Source: Pseudomonadota bacterium
Lineage (GTDB): Bacteria; Pseudomonadota; Gammaproteobacteria; Acidithiobacillales; Acidithiobacillaceae
Direction of reading: 5' to 3'
Assembly (NCBI GenBank): GCA_021840785.1
Contig: JAKBXD010000101.1
Location: forward strand, 1 to 6,912
DNA length: 6,912 nt
The notes beneath the pieces were generated by a model. That model worked only from the letters and a program-made list of their open reading frames with translations. It was not told the DNA's origin and did not search any database. Each line of letters begins with the position of its first letter. Position 1 is the first letter of the stretch. The translations under genes and the position numbers were made by a program. Of this stretch, positions 4,842 through 6,912 are shown piece after piece.

Positions 4842-6527
4842 CTCCACGGCAATAGCGTCTGCCTCGCTGCTGCCAATCGCGTCGTAAATCTGCTTTGCCA
4901 TGCCAATTATGACTCGGCTGCCCGGCAAGGTCGGATCGGGGAGCGGGAAACGCTCAACATATTGGGTGATGTAACGGCGTCGGCCAGCATAAAGCTTATT
5001 GTTGAAGCTGTGGTCGTAGAATGATTCAATAAAAGTGGAGTTGGCTACTGCGGCAGCTAGCCACAATAGCTCGATATCCTCTGGCCTTTCACACCGTAGC
5101 CAATAGCAGTCACCATTGATGACATTACCTTCGAGATCAAGCCAAAATATGGGCATTTCCGAAATGTCGCGAAATACCAGTTTTGGAGCATCCCAGCTTG
5201 AGGGGTCATGTGGTACCCAGATTTCGTACCACCGGCGGCCGCCTTCGATAACGTAGGTTCGCGCTTCGAGTATATCGCGGTGCGTCTCAAGGTATGCCCG
5301 CGCTTTCGGGTACAACGAGAGATCGCTTACACGCCGGTGCCCGTTCAGACTCTCGTGTGGATAGAGGATGTGGCGGATCTTCTCTCCCTCCCTAGCTCGG
5401 AACCGACGCGCCACATGGTGCGTAGTGAGCGGCCGTAGCAATTCAGGTCGCGTCGACTCCGGCATCGTATCCCAATCGCTGCGGATAAACACTTTGTCGG
5501 CACAAGTCTTGACGCCCACGCGAATCTTGCCTATGTCCCCAAAGCGTCGCCACGTGTGCCCCTCAACCATCGTCAGCCAGTCATCGCTTACCATAGTCTT
5601 CACTCGCCACACGGTATCCGTTGGCGTCCTGATATCGAGGTGGCCGTTTCTTACCATGAAGCATCGGCCATCATCGACAGCGACAACACCGTCACGGTCA
5701 AGAGCCGCAATAACATCAGTTGCCTGTTGCGTTGGCGTATTCGTCGTAGTGTAAATTGATGTGAAGTTCGCTACCGTTTGCTGCGGTCCCGCTTGTTTCT
5801 CTACTAGCAAGACGGCTGGTAACACGGCAGCGTCGAATAGTTTCGTGTCACCTAGGTCCCAGACGTGTCGCACGCTGAAACGCTCACGAATAGCCTGTCG
5901 CACCGTTCTGCCAGACTTTGTTGTCATAAAGCGGTTTGAGACAATAATTCCGCCAAGGCCGCCTGGCTTGAGCACGTGTGCCATGCCGACAATAAAGGCG
6001 TGGTAGAGGTCCACACGTCCGGTGAGACCGAATTGGCTTGCGATCAATTGGGCCTGTTTAGCGCCCATAATTTGGGTACGAACGTACGGCGGATTCGCGA
6101 TAATAAGATCATAGGCCTGAGCAGCGTCTTTTTTAAATAGATCGCCGCTGCCGCACCGACACATTTGGTCAAGCACGAATTCTAGGAAACTGCCGTGCGT
6201 CAGATGCAGCATCACCTTCGGGAAGTGTTGTTTGATACGAGCGGTCGTAATATTCAGTGCGCGAATATTGGTCTCAAACCCATGCACCTCGACTGCGCCC
6301 ACATTGGCCATATCGAGCTGCGCCAAAAGGTTAATCAGTAGTTCACCATCACCTGTAGCTGGATCAAGTACCTTAATTGTGTCGTGCCCTGGCTTGATGC
6401 GAGAAGCGCGATATATTTGTTCAGCAACGAAAGCGGCTAGGCAACCGGGGGTATAGGTCACCCCCCCAGCCTTCTCCTCGGTGACAAGTTTGTACCGACC
6501 GCTAGGCATTACCTCGACTGATCTCAT
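4785..6527 (-). CDS. N6-adenine DNA methyltransferase (gamma class) of the R-M system
   Basis: The 580-aa product transfers a methyl group from S-adenosylmethionine to adenine in the recognition site, protecting host DNA from the partner endonuclease. Motifs run in gamma order: motif X-like GVTYTP (22-27), motif I VLDPATGDGELL (53-64, SAM binding), and catalytic motif IV IIANPPYVRT (142-151, NPPY). They are followed by VLKPGGLGGIIVSNRF (185-200) and a long C-terminal half (about 320-530) that should hold the target recognition domain, including RFGDIGKIRVGVKT (328-341) and FNNKLYAGRRRYITQY (508-523). No essential motif is missing. ATG 6527 has GGGTGGG just upstream and is preceded by a TAATG overlap with a possible leader peptide. 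An ATG at residue 7 is an alternative start. The gene converges on the endonuclease gene and is transcribed apart from the controller operon, as is common when methylation must come first. Confidence 0.93.
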   Translation of the reverse strand: MRSVEVMPSGRYKLVTEEKAGGVTYTPGCLAAFVAEQIYRASRIKPGHDTIKVLDPATGDGELLINLLAQLDMANVGAVEVHGFETNIRALNITTARIKQHFPKVMLHLTHGSFLEFVLDQMCRCGSGDLFKKDAAQAYDLIIANPPYVRTQIMGAKQAQLIASQFGLTGRVDLYHAFIVGMAHVLKPGGLGGIIVSNRFMTTKSGRTVRQAIRERFSVRHVWDLGDTKLFDAAVLPAVLLVEKQAGPQQTVANFTSIYTTTNTPTQQATDVIAALDRDGVVAVDDGRCFMVRNGHLDIRTPTDTVWRVKTMVSDDWLTMVEGHTWRRFGDIGKIRVGVKTCADKVFIRSDWDTMPESTRPELLRPLTTHHVARRFRAREGEKIRHILYPHESLNGHRRVSDLSLYPKARAYLETHRDILEARTYVIEGGRRWYEIWVPHDPSSWDAPKLVFRDISEMPIFWLDLEGNVINGDCYWLRCERPEDIELLWLAAAVANSTFIESFYDHSFNNKLYAGRRRYITQYVERFPLPDPTLPGSRVIIGMAKQIYDAIGSSEADAIAVELDKLVWKAFGVLAKEVAR

Positions 6528-6577
6528 TATCCCACCCTGGAGAGGAGGTCACTGTTTTGCATGCTACTTATCGTCAT
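6527..6577 (-). CDS. Possible 16-aa leader peptide coupled to the methyltransferase gene
   Basis: ATG (complement of 6575-6577) is preceded by AAGGA at 6-nt spacing and encodes MTISSMQNSDLLSRVG. Its TAA stop overlaps the methyltransferase ATG as TAATG, a classic translational-coupling arrangement. A TTGACA hexamer on the minus strand (complement of 6593-6598) is so close upstream that, if it were the -35 box in use, transcription would begin downstream of this ATG. The leader and that promoter therefore cannot both be right. No conserved sequence supports it. Confidence 0.25.
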   Translation of the reverse strand: MTISSMQNSDLLSRVG

Positions 6578-6598
6578 CCTCATTCCTTTCCTTGTCAA

Positions 6599-6832
6599 CT
6601 AAATTGCTCGACGGATATTGCTTATCTCGTGCGCATTCACATCTGTGACTAGTGTAGGAAATCGACAAGGCTTTCTGATGCAAGTAACCCCGCCCATAGA
6701 TGTAACGCCGCCATGGGTCCCACCCTCAGATCGGTTCACTACTTCGTACGTAACGAGCCATGCGCCCACCGTTACCAAGAAAATATCAGCCGCCGATAAC
6801 CACACTCCAGCATTATAATCACAACCATTCAT
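6599..6832 (-). CDS. Small membrane peptide whose start overlaps the integrase stop
   Basis: The 77-aa product begins at ATG (complement of 6830-6832), which overlaps the TGA stop of integrase fragment C as ATGA. A strong GGGGAGG ribosome site lies inside the integrase's last codons, with 5-nt spacing. Residues about 9-32 (GVWLSAADIFLVTVGAWLVT, then YEVV) form one membrane span, followed by a Gly/Thr-rich stretch (EGGTHGGVTSMGGV) and an ordinary tail ending NIRRAI. I recognise no family. The span-then-short-tail form may be the 5' remnant of a larger anchored protein joined to unrelated sequence. Its coupling to the integrase means that whatever gene lies at this point would be expressed with the integrase. 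The methyltransferase follows on the same strand. Confidence 0.45.
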   Translation of the reverse strand: MNGCDYNAGVWLSAADIFLVTVGAWLVTYEVVNRSEGGTHGGVTSMGGVTCIRKPCRFPTLVTDVNAHEISNIRRAI

Positions 6833-6912
6833 CCCAACCTCCCCACCAAATCCTCGGCCCTTAAATGCGTATACCGCTTGAGCATCTGCAAGGTCTTATG
6901 CCCCGTGATCGC
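6829..6912 (-). CDS. Integrase C-terminus C, continuing beyond the right edge
   Basis: The minus strand from the right edge reads AITGHKTLQMLKRYTHLRAE, then DLVGRLG and TGA (complement of 6829-6831). This is the tyrosine recombinase C-terminus, with the GH motif and the RYTHL nucleophile segment. It aligns without gaps to remnants A and B: about 77% identity to A and 73% to B over 81 nt by hand. Homology runs to the window edge, so this may be the intact resident integrase gene or a third fragment. The catalytic HxxR and first Arg would lie outside. It is the furthest upstream of the three copies on the minus strand, the position expected for a live integrase feeding modules to its left. Confidence 0.85.
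   Translation of the reverse strand, partial: AITGHKTLQMLKRYTHLRAEDLVGRLG

Noticed and set aside
5368..5754. 128-aa plus-strand ORF inside the methyltransferase gene
   Set aside because: It is a shadow of a gene with complete methyltransferase motifs.
6593..6598. TTGACA hexamer as a methyltransferase promoter
   Set aside because: No adequate -10 box lies at 16-18 bp. The nearest GATAAG is at about 20 bp, so I do not list it as a promoter.
1..6912. CRISPR array, tRNA, rRNA or transposon ends
   Set aside because: I saw no regularly spaced identical repeats, no tRNA cloverleaf, no transposase coding sequence and no terminal inverted repeats with target duplications.

Overview
The window is an accessory, defence-island-like region of an unidentified bacterium. 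No housekeeping, ribosomal or tRNA gene is present to fix the taxon. The Shine-Dalgarno sequences, ATG/GTG starts and integrase family fit a Gram-negative, proteobacterium-like host, but this is inference. Base composition is patchy: the TIR gene and its attC-like tail are clearly GC-richer than the restriction-modification block, which suggests genes of different origins.

The most striking feature is three separate copies of the 3' end of a tyrosine recombinase (integrase) gene, all on the minus strand, at about 185-265, 1488-1748 and 6829 to the right edge. All three end in the same reading, from ITGHKTLQML through RYT(Y/H)LRA to a stop a few codons later. By hand count they are only about 73-77% identical over 81 nt, so they are diverged alleles and not a fresh duplication. 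They divide the window into modules, each carrying likely defence or membrane cargo.

Layout from left to right. (1) The 3' tail of an unrecognised plus-strand ORF (to 188) abuts integrase fragment A. (2) Module A-B holds a plus-strand TIR-domain protein (477-1166) with its own promoter region, an attC-like hairpin just after its stop, and a decayed small membrane-peptide ORF. (3) Integrase fragment B (1488-1748) is fused to the truncated 3' end of a minus-strand membrane protein. (4) Module B-C contains that truncated membrane protein, a small plus-strand ORF (2314-2586), a larger minus-strand membrane protein of the same architecture (2468-3316), and a complete type II restriction-modification system. 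The system has a controller-type HTH gene (3509-3769) overlapping a PD-(D/E)XK endonuclease gene (3759-4841), which converges on a gamma-type N6-adenine methyltransferase gene (4785-6527). A 77-aa membrane peptide (6599-6832) follows, with its start codon overlapping the stop of integrase fragment C. (5) Integrase fragment C runs off the window.

The R-M system and the TIR protein fit anti-phage defence: DNA cleavage with self-protection, and probable NAD-consuming abortive infection. The two anchored proteins with NxGxGPA-type soluble domains are uncharacterised. The recurrent integrase 3' ends suggest that cargo accumulates by successive recombination at, or replacement of, the integrase gene's own 3' end. 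That model is the main hypothesis to test.
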